NCBI GenBank assembly: GCA_036563505.1 | Contig: DATCMH010000005.1 | Location: 62,001 to 126,000, forward strand | Length of the DNA stretch: 64,000 nucleotides | From: DATCMH01 sp036563505 | Lineage (GTDB): Bacteria > Pseudomonadota > Alphaproteobacteria > Rhizobiales > Beijerinckiaceae | Reading direction: 5' to 3' | Shown here: positions 6,214-14,887 of the stretch, piece by piece | Numbering within the stretch: the stretch's first letter is position 1 | How the letters are laid out: each line of letters begins with the position of its first letter | Position numbers and translations under genes: made by a program | The notes under the pieces: generated by a model | Databases searched by the model: none | What the model was told of the DNA's origin: nothing | Seen by the model: the letters and a program-made list of their open reading frames with translations, nothing else

Positions 6214-7827
6214 TCACACCCTCGCCCGCTCGGGCGCCGTCGCCCCGTCGATGGCGGGGCTCGCCCAGGTTCGAAGGTAGAGCGCGAGCGACGCCGCGTC
6301 CTCGGCCCGCGCCACGAGGCCGATGTGACGGTCGGGGCGGACCAGCACCTGGAGCCAGCGCCGGGCGATCTCCGCGAGCGCTCCTTCTCCTGCTTCGACG
6401 GCAAGCGCCGTCACCGGCTGAGACGAAGCCCCGAGCGCCTCGGCGAGGGCCGCCGCGGTCTCGACGGGCAGGTTGGCCGGGCGAAGCCACGTCCAGCGCC
6501 CGTAATCGAGGAGCTCATGCAGCCGCTCGCGGCGTGTGTCGACCACGACGACTTGGTCGGGCACCCGGTCGCCGGCCCGGAGCCGGCTGCCCTTCGCGGC
6601 CTGACGCGACAGCGGGCTGCGGCCGTGGCCTGAATCGAGGTCGCTCACCGCGCGCTCGATCGCGGCGGCGAGCCCCGGCACCTTCAGGCCCGCGCGCAGC
6701 AGGGCCGCTCGCGGCGCGTAGCCGAGACGGTTCGTCGGGTACTCTACCAAGTTGAGGCGCATGAGGCGCAGGAAGCTCGACACGGCGTGACGTTCCTCGG
6801 CGTCGTAGGTGTCGAGGAGGCAGTCCGGTGCCGCGCCGCGATGCACGGCCGCGAGCTTCCAGGCGAGGTTGTGCGCGCCGCGCAGGCCGATATTCATCCC
6901 GTGCCCGCCGATGGAGGGCCAGACATGAGCCGCGTCGCCCGCGATCAGCACACGCCCGTGGCGCAGCCGTGTCGCGAGGCGCTGCTGGAAGCGGGCCCGG
7001 TTGAGCCAGGTCACGTTCTGGAGCTCGAGTTCCGGCGTTCCCGCGACTGCTGCGATGAGGTCGCGCATCTCGCGCGCCGTCGGCGGATCGGCCACGGCCG
7101 GGTCCGGGTCGGGAACGTAGGCGAAGAAGCGGTAGCCGCCCTCCGGCCGTGGGAAGACGCCCAGGCACGCGTCCGGCGCGATGAAGTAGTGGCCGTGTTG
7201 GGCGTCATAGGGGTGCCGCCACCGCGGCGTGGCGTCGACCTGCAGGATCTGCAGGTTGCGCCGGCGCCGCCCGGGAAAGTCGATCCCGAGCGCCTGGCGC
7301 ACGAAGCTGCGCGAGCCGTCGCAGCCGACGACCCAAGACGCCCGCGCCTCTTCTTCGCGTCCGTCGGCCCGGCGCAGGCGCAGAGAGACGCCCGCCGCGG
7401 CGTGCTGGAGGCGCACCGCCTCTGCCGAGCGCTCGACGGCGGTGCCGGCCGCCTCGAGCGCTTCCGTGAGCAGGCGCTCGGTGTGGTGCTGCTCGATGAT
7501 GAGCGGCGTGGGATAAAGGCTCGCGAGCCCGCCCAGCGGCACCGCGCCGACGAAGTGGCCGCGGCTATGGAGGTCGAGGCGCTGCAAGGCGTTCGCCGCC
7601 GCCGCGACGGGGGCCGCCGCGCCGAGATCGTCGAGCGCTTCCGCGCCCCGCGGCCAGATCACCGCCGCGCGGGGCTCCTCCTTGGTGGCGGGCTCCCGGT
7701 CGACGATGCGCACAGCGAGACCGTGGCGGCGCAAGCCCAGCGCCAGGGTCAGCCCGACGGGGCCCGCGCCCACCACGATGACGTCGGCGCGGCCGCGTCC
7801 CTGCCCGTTCCCGATGAAGTCGGCCAT
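6214..7827 (-). CDS. FAD-dependent aromatic monooxygenase (PheA/TfdB, 3-HPP hydroxylase-like)
   Basis: The 537-residue class A flavoprotein monooxygenase has a Rossmann fingerprint VIVVGAGPVGLTLALGLRRHG (residues 19-39), the DG motif in WVVGCDGSRSFVR (around 165) and the second FAD motif GDAAHVWPSIGGHGMNIGLRGAHNLAWKL (around 295), followed by the C-terminal thioredoxin-like domain seen in phenol hydroxylase relatives. Such enzymes hydroxylate aromatic rings with NAD(P)H and O2. No ring-cleavage genes lie next to it, so the substrate is open. It is monocistronic between repeat elements C1 and D1. Confidence 0.85.
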   Translation of the reverse strand: MADFIGNGQGRGRADVIVVGAGPVGLTLALGLRRHGLAVRIVDREPATKEEPRAAVIWPRGAEALDDLGAAAPVAAAANALQRLDLHSRGHFVGAVPLGGLASLYPTPLIIEQHHTERLLTEALEAAGTAVERSAEAVRLQHAAAGVSLRLRRADGREEEARASWVVGCDGSRSFVRQALGIDFPGRRRRNLQILQVDATPRWRHPYDAQHGHYFIAPDACLGVFPRPEGGYRFFAYVPDPDPAVADPPTAREMRDLIAAVAGTPELELQNVTWLNRARFQQRLATRLRHGRVLIAGDAAHVWPSIGGHGMNIGLRGAHNLAWKLAAVHRGAAPDCLLDTYDAEERHAVSSFLRLMRLNLVEYPTNRLGYAPRAALLRAGLKVPGLAAAIERAVSDLDSGHGRSPLSRQAAKGSRLRAGDRVPDQVVVVDTRRERLHELLDYGRWTWLRPANLPVETAAALAEALGASSQPVTALAVEAGEGALAEIARRWLQVLVRPDRHIGLVARAEDAASLALYLRTWASPAIDGATAPERARV

Positions 7828-7950
7828 GCCCCGATCCCGCCGCGGCTCGATGGCAGCCGCTCGGGGACATCGGCGAAGCCCAGCCGCGGTTCCCCCTTGC
7901 GACGGTAGGGCTCAGGGGAAGCGGCGCGCCATGCGGCGCGAGAGAGTGCT

Positions 7951-8069
7951 GATCCCCTTCCCCTGCGCGCTGACGCGCTCCGGCCGGGGATGACAGGGGA
8001 GACGGATCAGAACGTCTCGGCTGTCATCCCCGGCCGGAGGCGGCTTGTCCGCCGGAGGGGAAGGGGATC
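7951..8069. repeat. Large palindromic repeat D, copy 1
   Basis: Outer arms GATCCCCTTCCCCT and AGGGGAAGGGGATC, plus inner arms CCGGCCGGGGATGACA and TGTCATCCCCGGCCGG, form a long cruciform. Each arm carries its own small hairpin (GCGCG...CGCGC and GGCGG...CCGCC), and the centre has GAGACG/CGTCTC. The second copy, at 58601-58732, has the small side hairpins swapped, i.e. it lies in the opposite orientation. Confidence 0.85.
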
Positions 8070-8105
8070 CCGCACAGCATCTCGTCGCGAAGCGACGCCG
8101 CCTGC

Positions 8106-8852
8106 TCAGATGCAGCGCCCCCCGTCCACGGTGAGAACGGCGCCCGTCACCATCTCGGCCTCGTCGGAGCAGAGGAACAGGGCCGCGTTGGCGATGTCCT
8201 GCGGCGTCGAGAGGCGGCCCCAGGGGATCGTGGCGCGAAAAGCCGCGCGCTTCTCCGGCGTGTCTTCGCCCATGAAGGTTGCGAGCAGCGGGGTCTCGCC
8301 GGCCACCGGCGCGATGGCGTTGACGCGGATGCGGTCGGGGGCGAGTTCCACAGCCATCGACTTCGAGAGCAGGTTCACCGCGCCCTTGGTCGCGTTGTAC
8401 CAGGCGAGCCCCGGTCGCGGCCGGATGCCGGCGGTCGAACCGATGTTGAGGATGACGCCGCCGCCTTGGGCCCGGAACTGCGGGATCGCGGCTTTCGCGA
8501 AGAGGTAGATCGACTTCACATTGACCGCGAAGACGCGGTCGAACTCGTCCTCCTTGACCTCCAGCATCGGCCGGTTGCGGTGGCTGATGCCGGCGTTGTT
8601 CACCACGATGTCGAGGCGCCCAAAGGCGTCGAGGGTCGCGCCGACCGCCCGGTCCACATCCTCGCGCCGCGACACGTCGCAGGCGAGCGCCAGAGCGCCG
8701 GAGCCGATGCCCTGCGCGGCCTCCTCGGCGAGGCTCCCATTGATGTCGAGCACGGCCACCTTCGCCCCCTCGCGGGCGAAGGTCTCGGCGATGCCGAGGC
8801 CGAAACCTTGGGCGGCGCCTGTGATCAGCGCGGTCTTGTTCGCGAGGCGCAT
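8106..8852 (-). CDS. SDR family NAD(P)-dependent oxidoreductase
   Basis: The 248-residue classical short-chain dehydrogenase has cofactor motif TGAAQGFGLG (around residues 11-20), DIN after strand 2 (suggesting NAD preference), NNAGIS (around 87), catalytic Ser in NIGSTAG, the YNATKGAV Tyr-Lys pair, and the C-terminal LTVDGGRCI typical of FabG-like members. The start at 8852 is chosen because it has a GGAG site and because a longer frame to 8918 would overlap the Uma2 gene. The substrate is unknown; the best resemblance is to sugar or 3-oxoacyl reductases. It is 10 bp behind the Uma2 gene. Confidence 0.88.
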   Translation of the reverse strand: MRLANKTALITGAAQGFGLGIAETFAREGAKVAVLDINGSLAEEAAQGIGSGALALACDVSRREDVDRAVGATLDAFGRLDIVVNNAGISHRNRPMLEVKEDEFDRVFAVNVKSIYLFAKAAIPQFRAQGGGVILNIGSTAGIRPRPGLAWYNATKGAVNLLSKSMAVELAPDRIRVNAIAPVAGETPLLATFMGEDTPEKRAAFRATIPWGRLSTPQDIANAALFLCSDEAEMVTGAVLTVDGGRCI

Positions 8853-8862
8853 GAGGTCTCCG

Positions 8863-9471
8863 TCAGCCGCGGTCGCGCCGTCGCGCCGGGTCGAGGTTGG
8901 TGTTCTTGTAGAGGTCACCGAGGGCGCAAACCTCGCCGATCTCGCCGAAGCTCAAGACGTCGGTCGGACGATTGACGACGCGCTCCGCCCAGGTGCCGTC
9001 GGCCTGGCGCTCATGGATGGTCGCCTCGATCCGGGCCTGCTCGACGATGACGATCCAGCGGTTGTGTGGATGGTCGCGGTAGAAATCGAGCTTCGGCTGA
9101 AAGACCCGCGGCCGGTCGCTCACTGATCGCACCTCCACGACGAGGTAGAAGCGGTCGAGGCCGCGGCGCGTGGTGTCGATCTCGGCGTCGACCACCGCGA
9201 TCTCCGGCTCGGGGCGGAACGGCGAGTCGTCGGAGAGCTCGATGCCGATCTCCCGATCGGCCATCCACTCGGGCTTCCGCTTCGCGAGCGCATCGCGCAG
9301 GTGGAACTCGAAATTGCTGGCAATGCGTTGGTGGCCGACGAGCGGCGCGGCGTTCATCACGGCGATGCCCTCGATCAGCTCCCAGTGCTCCTCCTCCGAA
9401 CGGCTTTCCAGCCATTCATGGAAGGTCGCCACCGTGAAGGGGCCTGGGCCGATCCCTGACAGACGGGACAT
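8863..9471 (-). CDS. Uma2 family endonuclease-like protein (DUF820)
   Basis: The 202-residue protein has the restriction-endonuclease-like Uma2 fold. Visible signatures are the WELIEG entry strand (around residue 30), the PEPEIAVVDAEID strand with its acidic metal-site residue, LVVEVRSVSDRPR (Glu of the E-x-K pair) and the following K in FQPKLDFYRDH, then a WIVIVE strand. Uma2 proteins are widespread with no settled role; nuclease activity is inferred from fold. It lies just upstream of the SDR gene and could be co-transcribed. Confidence 0.8.
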   Translation of the reverse strand: MSRLSGIGPGPFTVATFHEWLESRSEEEHWELIEGIAVMNAAPLVGHQRIASNFEFHLRDALAKRKPEWMADREIGIELSDDSPFRPEPEIAVVDAEIDTTRRGLDRFYLVVEVRSVSDRPRVFQPKLDFYRDHPHNRWIVIVEQARIEATIHERQADGTWAERVVNRPTDVLSFGEIGEVCALGDLYKNTNLDPARRRDRG

Positions 9472-9526
9472 GATCTCCTCCTGGCAGGCGAGCTTAAGCC
9501 AGCCGTAAGCGCCGCTTCAACGCCGC

Positions 9527-11002
9527 TCAGCCGTGGTTCACCACGATCGTCTTCGAGGCGGAGAATTCGTAAAGCGCCTCGAACCCCTTCTCGCGGCCGT
9601 GGCCGGATTTCTTCACGCCGCCGAAGGGCAGCTCGATGCCGCCGCCCGCGCCGTAGCCGTTGACGAAGACCTGGCCGCACCGCATGGCCCGCGCCACCCG
9701 CATCGAGCGGCGGGCATCGCCCGTCCAGACACCGGCGACGAGGCCGTAGGGCGTGCCGTTGGCGAGGCGCACGGCGTCCGCCTCGTCGTCGAAGGGAATG
9801 ATGGCGAGCACCGGGCCGAACACCTCCTCCGTCGCGAGCTCGTTGCCGCGCGGCACCGGGCCGAAGAGCGTGGGCTCGACGTAGAAGCCGCCGGGCGGCG
9901 CATCCGCCACCACGCGGCCGCGGGCGAGGACCGGCACGTGCCGGTCGCGCGCCCGGCTCAGGAATCCCTCGACGCGGCGCTTCTGGCCGGCATTGACCAT
10001 GGCGCCGAGATCGAGGTCGAGGGTGTGCGGGCCCGCCCGCACCGCCGAGAATTTGGCCGCGACAGCCTGCGTCACCTGGTCGTAGGCGGAGCGCTCGACG
10101 AGGATGCGGCTCCCGGCGGAGCAGGTCTGGCCGCCGTTCTGGACGATGGCCCGTACGAGGACGGGCGCCGCCGCCTCGATGTCGGCGTCGGCGAAGAGAA
10201 TTTGAGGCGACTTGCCGCCGAGCTCCAGGGTGCAGCCGATATGGTTGCGGGCGGCGGCCGTCTGCACCAGCGTCCCGACCTCCGGGCTGCCGGTGAAGGA
10301 GATGAAGTCGATGCCGGGATGGGAGGCAAGCGCCGCGCCCGCCTCCTCGCCGAGGCCGGTGACCACGTTCAGCGCGCCCTCGGGGAAACCCACCTCCAAG
10401 GCCAGCTCAGCCATGCGCAGGAGCGTGAGGCCGGCGTCCTCGGCTGGCTTGACGACGCAGGCGTTGCCGCAGGCGAGCGAGGCGCCGACCGACCGGCCGA
10501 AAATCTGGGATGGGTAGTTCCAGGGCACGATGTGCCCCGTGACCCCGTGCGGGTCGCGCACGACGGCGACGGTGTAGCCGTTGAGGAAGGGGATCGTCTC
10601 GCCGTGAACCTTGTCGGCGGCGGTGCCGTAGAACTCAAAGTAGCGGGCGGTGGCCACGATGTCGGCGCGGCCTTGGCCGAGGGGCTTGCCGGTGTCCTGC
10701 GCTTCCAGCGCGCCGAGCTCGTCGACGCGGGCCGCGACCGCCTCGCCGAGCTTGACGAGGAGCCGGCCGCGCTCGGTGGCCGTGAGCTTGCCCCAGGCGC
10801 CCTCGAAAGCGGCACGCGCCGCGCGCACGGCGGCGTCGACGTCGGCCGGGCCGGAGCGCGGGATCGCGGCGAAGGGCTTGCCGTCGGAGGGGCAGACCAC
10901 GTCGAGGATGCGCCCGTCCTCGGCCGGCCGGCGCTCGCCGCCGACGAGGTTGAGGAAGAGCGGCTTGGCACCGGCGGTGGGGGCGGCGTCGCGGGCGGTC
11001 AT
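9527..11002 (-). CDS. Aldehyde dehydrogenase family protein
   Basis: The 491-residue enzyme is full length for NAD(P)-dependent aldehyde dehydrogenases. It shows the VPWNYPSQIF substrate/cofactor region, LELGGKSPQI with the general-base Glu (around 257), NGGQTCSAGSR with the catalytic Cys (around 291), EVFGPVLAIIPFDDE (around 390) and the C-terminal PFGGVKKSGHGREKG. The substrate is undetermined. It is followed closely by the flanking Uma2 gene on the same strand, but a 55-bp gap suggests loose linkage. Confidence 0.9.
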   Translation of the reverse strand: MTARDAAPTAGAKPLFLNLVGGERRPAEDGRILDVVCPSDGKPFAAIPRSGPADVDAAVRAARAAFEGAWGKLTATERGRLLVKLGEAVAARVDELGALEAQDTGKPLGQGRADIVATARYFEFYGTAADKVHGETIPFLNGYTVAVVRDPHGVTGHIVPWNYPSQIFGRSVGASLACGNACVVKPAEDAGLTLLRMAELALEVGFPEGALNVVTGLGEEAGAALASHPGIDFISFTGSPEVGTLVQTAAARNHIGCTLELGGKSPQILFADADIEAAAPVLVRAIVQNGGQTCSAGSRILVERSAYDQVTQAVAAKFSAVRAGPHTLDLDLGAMVNAGQKRRVEGFLSRARDRHVPVLARGRVVADAPPGGFYVEPTLFGPVPRGNELATEEVFGPVLAIIPFDDEADAVRLANGTPYGLVAGVWTGDARRSMRVARAMRCGQVFVNGYGAGGGIELPFGGVKKSGHGREKGFEALYEFSASKTIVVNHG

Positions 11003-11032
11003 GGCGGGCTCCGCAAGGGAAGGCGCGCCACT

Positions 11033-12118
11033 CTAGGGCGAGGGGGACGCGCCCGGAAGGGGCTTTGCGTCGGGCTCCAGCAGGCGCTTTGCCGCCCGGA
11101 CGGCCGGCGCCTCGACGAGGCGGTGGACGAGCACGGCGACGAGGGTCGCGGCCACGAGCGCCGCGACCACGAAGACCGGCGCCGGCAGGGCGGCGAGGCC
11201 GAGGCGCTGCACGAGCTCGCGCAAGCCCCGCACGGCGAAGGGGTGGACGAGATAAAGGGCGTAGGACGCATCGCCGACGAGGATGCCGAGCCGCGTCGGC
11301 CAGCCCACACGCTCGACGGGGCGGCCGAGCGCGGCCGCGGCGACGAGGAGGGAGGCCGGCAGGCCGTAGGCGAAGGCCCGGGTCACGTGAAAGGGGGCAT
11401 CGGGGCGGTCGAAGTCGGCGGCGAGCAGGAGCAGGCCGAGGACGGCAAGGCCCGCCCGGAGCACTCCACCGAGCCTGACGCCGTTCGCCCGCGCCAGGCC
11501 GAGCGCCGCGCCGAAGGCGAATTCGAGGATGATCGGGTGGGTCCAGAAGGCCGCGGGCTGGGGCAGCGGCGCGAGGAGGCGCCCGACGAGGACGAGGGCG
11601 GCCAGGCCTGCGATGACGCTGACCACCGCGCGGGTGCGCGACAAACCCAACGCGAGCGCGAAGAGCGCGTAGAAGAACATCTCGTAGTTGAGCGTCCAGC
11701 CCAGCGAATAGACCGGCAGGGGCAACCCGTCCGGCCGGGCATAGGGCCAGAACAGGTAGGAGGCGGCGACGAGGCCCGGCGAGTGAGCCTCCGCGTTGAG
11801 GAGCCCCGGCGCGACGAGGGCCAGGGCCAAGTAGACGCTCGTCACCGCCCAGTAGAGCGGCACGATCCGGGCGATCCGGTGCGCCAGGAAGACGGCCTGC
11901 CCGCCCGGTCGCCCGAAGAGGCGTTCCGACGCGTAGACCATGATGAAGCCGGAGATCACGAAGAACACGTCGACGCCGGCCTGCCAGGGCAGAAGCTGGC
12001 TCATCATGAAGTTCCGGCCCGTCGCGGCGGCCAGGAGAACCGCCTCGTGCTGGGCATGCAGCACCACGACGGCGAGCGCCGCCAGCGCCCGCAGGACCTG
12101 GACCTCGACGAGCTTCAC
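11033..12118 (-). CDS. Acyltransferase 3 family membrane protein
   Basis: The 361-residue integral membrane protein has about ten hydrophobic segments. The N-terminus VEVQVLRALAALAVVVLHAQHE carries the R-x-(L/A)AA...H signature of acyltransferase 3 (OafA/NodX-like) enzymes, with the catalytic His near residue 21, and FFVISGFIMVY follows (around 50-60). Members O-acylate exported glycans, lipids or antibiotics from acyl-CoA. It sits 22 bp ahead of the ALDH gene start region and next to an unrelated dehydrogenase, so context does not identify the acceptor. Confidence 0.88.
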   Translation of the reverse strand: MKLVEVQVLRALAALAVVVLHAQHEAVLLAAATGRNFMMSQLLPWQAGVDVFFVISGFIMVYASERLFGRPGGQAVFLAHRIARIVPLYWAVTSVYLALALVAPGLLNAEAHSPGLVAASYLFWPYARPDGLPLPVYSLGWTLNYEMFFYALFALALGLSRTRAVVSVIAGLAALVLVGRLLAPLPQPAAFWTHPIILEFAFGAALGLARANGVRLGGVLRAGLAVLGLLLLAADFDRPDAPFHVTRAFAYGLPASLLVAAAALGRPVERVGWPTRLGILVGDASYALYLVHPFAVRGLRELVQRLGLAALPAPVFVVAALVAATLVAVLVHRLVEAPAVRAAKRLLEPDAKPLPGASPSP

Positions 12119-12140
12119 GACGGACCGGCCGCGCCGCGGC

Positions 12141-13601
12141 TCAGGCCCGCCCCGGCAGGGCTTCGGGCGCCCCCTCCCCCACGGCGATGACTTTGCCGGG
12201 GTTGAGGATGTTGTCGGGATCGAGCGCGTTCTTCAGGCTGCGCATGAGGTCGAGGGCCACCGGGTCCTTGTAGCGCAGGAGCTCGTCGCGCTTGATGAGG
12301 CCGATGCCGTGCTCGGCGGCGATGGAGCCGTTGAGCGCATGGACGATGTCGTGGACGATGCGGTTGAAGCGCTCCCACTCCGCGAGGTACGCCTGCTTGT
12401 CCATCCCTAAGGGCTGGCTCAGGTTGAAGTGGATGTTGCCGTCGCCGAAATGGCCGAAGGCGCAGACCCGCACGCCGGGCATTGCTGCCTCGCAGGCCCG
12501 GGTCGCCTCGTCGATGAAGTCGGCCACCTTCGAGACCGGGACGGAGACGTCGTGCTTGATCGAGCCGCCCTCCAGCTTCTGCACGTCGGAGAGCTCCTCG
12601 CGCAGGCGCCAGAGCGCCTTGTTCTGCGCCTCGCTCGCGCCGAGGGTGGCGTCCTCTACGAGGCCCGCCTCGATGGCGTCGCCGAGAATCGCCTCGAGCT
12701 GGTCCTGCAGCGGCGCGTCGGCCTGCGCCGACGAGAGCTCGACGAGGGCGTAAGCCGCGTGATCGCCCTGGAGCGGGCGGATGACGCCGCTCACGTGTCT
12801 GAGCACGATCTCGAGGCCGAAGCGCGGGATGTACTCGAAGGCGGTGAGCGCCTCGCCGGCGCCGGCCCGCAGGCGCTGAAAGACCTGCAGCGCGTCCTGC
12901 GCCGAGGCGCAGCCGAGGAAGGCCGTGACCTTGGTCTTCGGCTTCGGGAAGAGCTTGAGCACCGCCGCGGTGATGATCCCGAGTGTGCCCTCCGAGCCGA
13001 CGAACAGGTTTTTCAGGTCGAACCCGGCATTGTCCTTGCGCAGGCCTTTGAGGCCGTTCCAGACCCGGCCGTCGGCGAGCACGACCTCGAGACCGAGCAC
13101 GAGGTCGCGGGTGTTGCCGTAGCGCAGCACGGCCGTGCCCCCCGCGTTGGTGGCGAGGTTGCCGCCGATCCGGCAGGAGCCCTCGGAGGCCAGCGACAGC
13201 GGGAAGAGGCAGTCGACGGCGTCGGCCGCGTCCTGCACCGTCTTCAAGATGCAGCCGGCCTCCACCGTCATGGTGGCGTTGACCGGATCGACCTCGCGGA
13301 CATGGTCGAGGCGGGCGAGCGAGAGCACCACCGCGCCATAGGGCACGCCGCCGCCGACGAGCCCCGTGTTGCCGCCCTGCGGCACGATCGCCACGCCCGC
13401 CTCGGCGCAGGTGCGCACGACGAAGGCCACCTCCTCCGCGTCCTTCGGCTTCGCCACCGCCAGCGCCCGGCCGGTGTAGAGGCCGCGGGATTCGACGATA
13501 TGGCCGGCGAGATCGGCCTCGGCCGAGGAGACGTAAGGCGCGCCCAAACGGTCGCTCAAGCGGCGCAGCACGGTGTCGGGAAGGGGCGCGTGGGCGTTCA
13601 T
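12141..13601 (-). CDS. FAD-binding D-2-hydroxyacid dehydrogenase (D-2-hydroxyglutarate/D-lactate dehydrogenase-like)
   Basis: The 486-residue flavoprotein of the GlcD/D2HGDH group has the FAD_binding_4 domain with IVPQGGNTGLVGGGVP (around 75-90), EGSCRIGGNLATNAGG (around 140) and GNTRDLVLGLEVVLADG; the C-terminal substrate domain has FGHFGDGNIHFNLSQP (around 390) with the metal-binding His and the terminal SIAAEHGIGLIKRDEL. It oxidises a D-2-hydroxyacid to a 2-oxoacid and passes electrons to a flavoprotein or quinone. The ATG at 13601 is chosen because the longer frame to 13700 would translate repeat A2 into a spurious MAGSSPAMT leader. Confidence 0.9.
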   Translation of the reverse strand: MNAHAPLPDTVLRRLSDRLGAPYVSSAEADLAGHIVESRGLYTGRALAVAKPKDAEEVAFVVRTCAEAGVAIVPQGGNTGLVGGGVPYGAVVLSLARLDHVREVDPVNATMTVEAGCILKTVQDAADAVDCLFPLSLASEGSCRIGGNLATNAGGTAVLRYGNTRDLVLGLEVVLADGRVWNGLKGLRKDNAGFDLKNLFVGSEGTLGIITAAVLKLFPKPKTKVTAFLGCASAQDALQVFQRLRAGAGEALTAFEYIPRFGLEIVLRHVSGVIRPLQGDHAAYALVELSSAQADAPLQDQLEAILGDAIEAGLVEDATLGASEAQNKALWRLREELSDVQKLEGGSIKHDVSVPVSKVADFIDEATRACEAAMPGVRVCAFGHFGDGNIHFNLSQPLGMDKQAYLAEWERFNRIVHDIVHALNGSIAAEHGIGLIKRDELLRYKDPVALDLMRSLKNALDPDNILNPGKVIAVGEGAPEALPGRA

Positions 13602-13674
13602 GGCGGCGATCCTATTCCGGTCGGACCTTTGCCCGGGGAGGGCTTCACCTGCAACCCTGCGCTCGCTCCCCGCT

Positions 13675-13760
13675 GTCATGGCCGGGCTTGACCCGGCCAT
13701 CCCGATCTGGAGGCGCTGGCGGTTGTGGACCGAGGTTCGCGGGTCGAGCCCGCGAACGAC
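13675..13760 (+). repeat. Interspersed repeat A, copy 2
   Basis: Starts GTCATGGCCGGGCTTGACCC and ends GGGTCGAGCCCGCGAACGAC. Same polarity as copy 1. It is followed directly by the long B repeat. Confidence 0.85.
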
Positions 13761-13781
13761 ATGGGGGTGCGTTGAGCTGTT

Positions 13782-14110
13782 CGGGGCTTATGCCCGGCTC
13801 CCCCTCACCCCCGCTCCACTGCGTTCCGCTCGCTTCGCCTGCCGGTGCGCAGGCGAAGCCCTCTCCCCGCCTGCGGAGAGAGGTGATGACGGCCGAGCCT
13901 CGGCTTGTTCATGTGATCAAAAGCGATGGTGCGCGTCTCTCCTCGCCCCGCTTGCGGGGAGAGGGCTCGCGCGGAACGAAGGTTCCGTGCGAGCAAGCGA
14001 AGCCGAAGGCGAAGCGGGGGTGAGGGGGGCTCGCCGCAGCCACCCGAGCCTACGCCAAGCACCCCCTCATCCGCCCTCGCTGGCGCGAGGGCACCTTCTC
14101 CCACGAGGGG
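13782..14110 (+). repeat. Interspersed repeat B, long form, copy 2 (about 330 bp)
   Basis: Ordered sub-blocks: CCCCCTCACCCCCGCT edge, GCCTGCCGGTGCGCAGGC hairpin, CCTCTCCCCGCCTGCGG, GAGGTGATGACGGCCG, GGTGCGCGT, CGCCCCGCTTGCGGGG, AACGAAGGTTCCGTG, GGGGGTGAGGGGGGCTCGCCG and ACCTTCTCCCACGAGGG. The same order, reversed, is found at 50530-50847 and, more diverged, at 21505-21825. No gene is visible in 13602-14186. Confidence 0.85.
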
Positions 14111-14186
14111 AGCAGGGAGCACGGCCCCTGGCGCAACCGGATTCACTCCGCTAGGGGGCTGCCGAACCATTCGCGAGGCTCAGCCC

Positions 14187-14885
14187 ATGCTCACCGTCAT
14201 CCCGAAGCCCCCGCGCGTCGTCCTGGCGGTCGCCGGCTCGGAGCACGGCTTTCCCGTGCGCCGGGTCTACTGCGTCGGACGCAACTACGCGGCCCATGCG
14301 CGGGAGATGGGGCACGATCCGACCCGCGAGCCGCCCTTCTTCTTCATGAAGCCGACCGACGCCCTCCAGCCCGTGCCCGAGGGCGAGACGGCGGAGCACC
14401 CCTACCCGCCGAAGACCGGGAACTATCACTTCGAGGTCGAACTCGTGGCCGCCATAGGCAAGGGCGGGCGCGACATCCCCGTCGAGAGCGCCCTCAACCA
14501 CGTCTACGGCTACGCGGTCGGGCTCGACATGACCCGGCGCGACCTCCAGGAGGAGGCAAAGCAGCTGCGCCGTCCATGGGAGCTCGGCAAGGCCGGGGAC
14601 CTTTCAGGCCCCATCGGGCCGATTCACCCGGCCGAAACGGTGGGCCATCCGGCCAAGGGCGCGATCACGCTCACCGTCGACGGCGCGGCGAAGCAGACGG
14701 CCGACCTCAAGGACATGATCTGGTCGGTGGCGGAGCAGGTGTCGTACCTGTCGAGCTACTTCGAGCTCGTGCCGGGCGACGTGATCTTCTCCGGCACACC
14801 GGAGGGCGTCGGGGCCGTAGCGCGGGGCCAGACCATGGTCGGCGCCGTCGAGGGCTTAGGGGAAATCCGGCTCGCGGTCGTCTGA
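14187..14885 (+). CDS. Fumarylacetoacetate hydrolase (FAH) family protein
   Basis: The 232-residue protein is the size of single-domain FAH hydrolases such as fumarylpyruvate hydrolase and 2,4-diketo-3-deoxy-acid hydrolases. Motifs are YCVGRNYAAHAREMG (around 25-39), PFFFMKPTDAL (around 49), the metal-binding FEVELVAAIGKGG (around 81), YGYAVGLDMTRRDLQ (around 108) and PGDVIFSGTPEGVGAV (around 195). The start at 14187 fits family length; the longer open frame upstream is repeat B2. It lies convergent (2-bp gap) to the GntR gene that borders a sugar-acid operon, so cleavage of a diketo-sugar acid is a plausible role; aromatic ring-fission products are the alternative. Confidence 0.88.
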   Translation: MLTVIPKPPRVVLAVAGSEHGFPVRRVYCVGRNYAAHAREMGHDPTREPPFFFMKPTDALQPVPEGETAEHPYPPKTGNYHFEVELVAAIGKGGRDIPVESALNHVYGYAVGLDMTRRDLQEEAKQLRRPWELGKAGDLSGPIGPIHPAETVGHPAKGAITLTVDGAAKQTADLKDMIWSVAEQVSYLSSYFELVPGDVIFSGTPEGVGAVARGQTMVGAVEGLGEIRLAVV

Positions 14886-14887
14886 CC

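Noticed and set aside
5052..6404. A 450-codon minus-strand frame over the metallophosphoesterase
   Set aside because: Its translation lacks any domain and runs through repeat C1, while the plus strand carries all phosphoesterase motifs.
9533..12190. An 885-codon open frame on the plus strand
   Set aside because: It lies antisense to the ALDH and acyltransferase genes, both of which have clear domains; GC-rich codon bias keeps the opposite frame open, and the translation is an unstructured Arg/Gly/Ala-rich string.
13926..14186. Extended N-terminus for the FAH hydrolase
   Set aside because: The extra 87 codons translate repeat B2 and add nothing to the family length.
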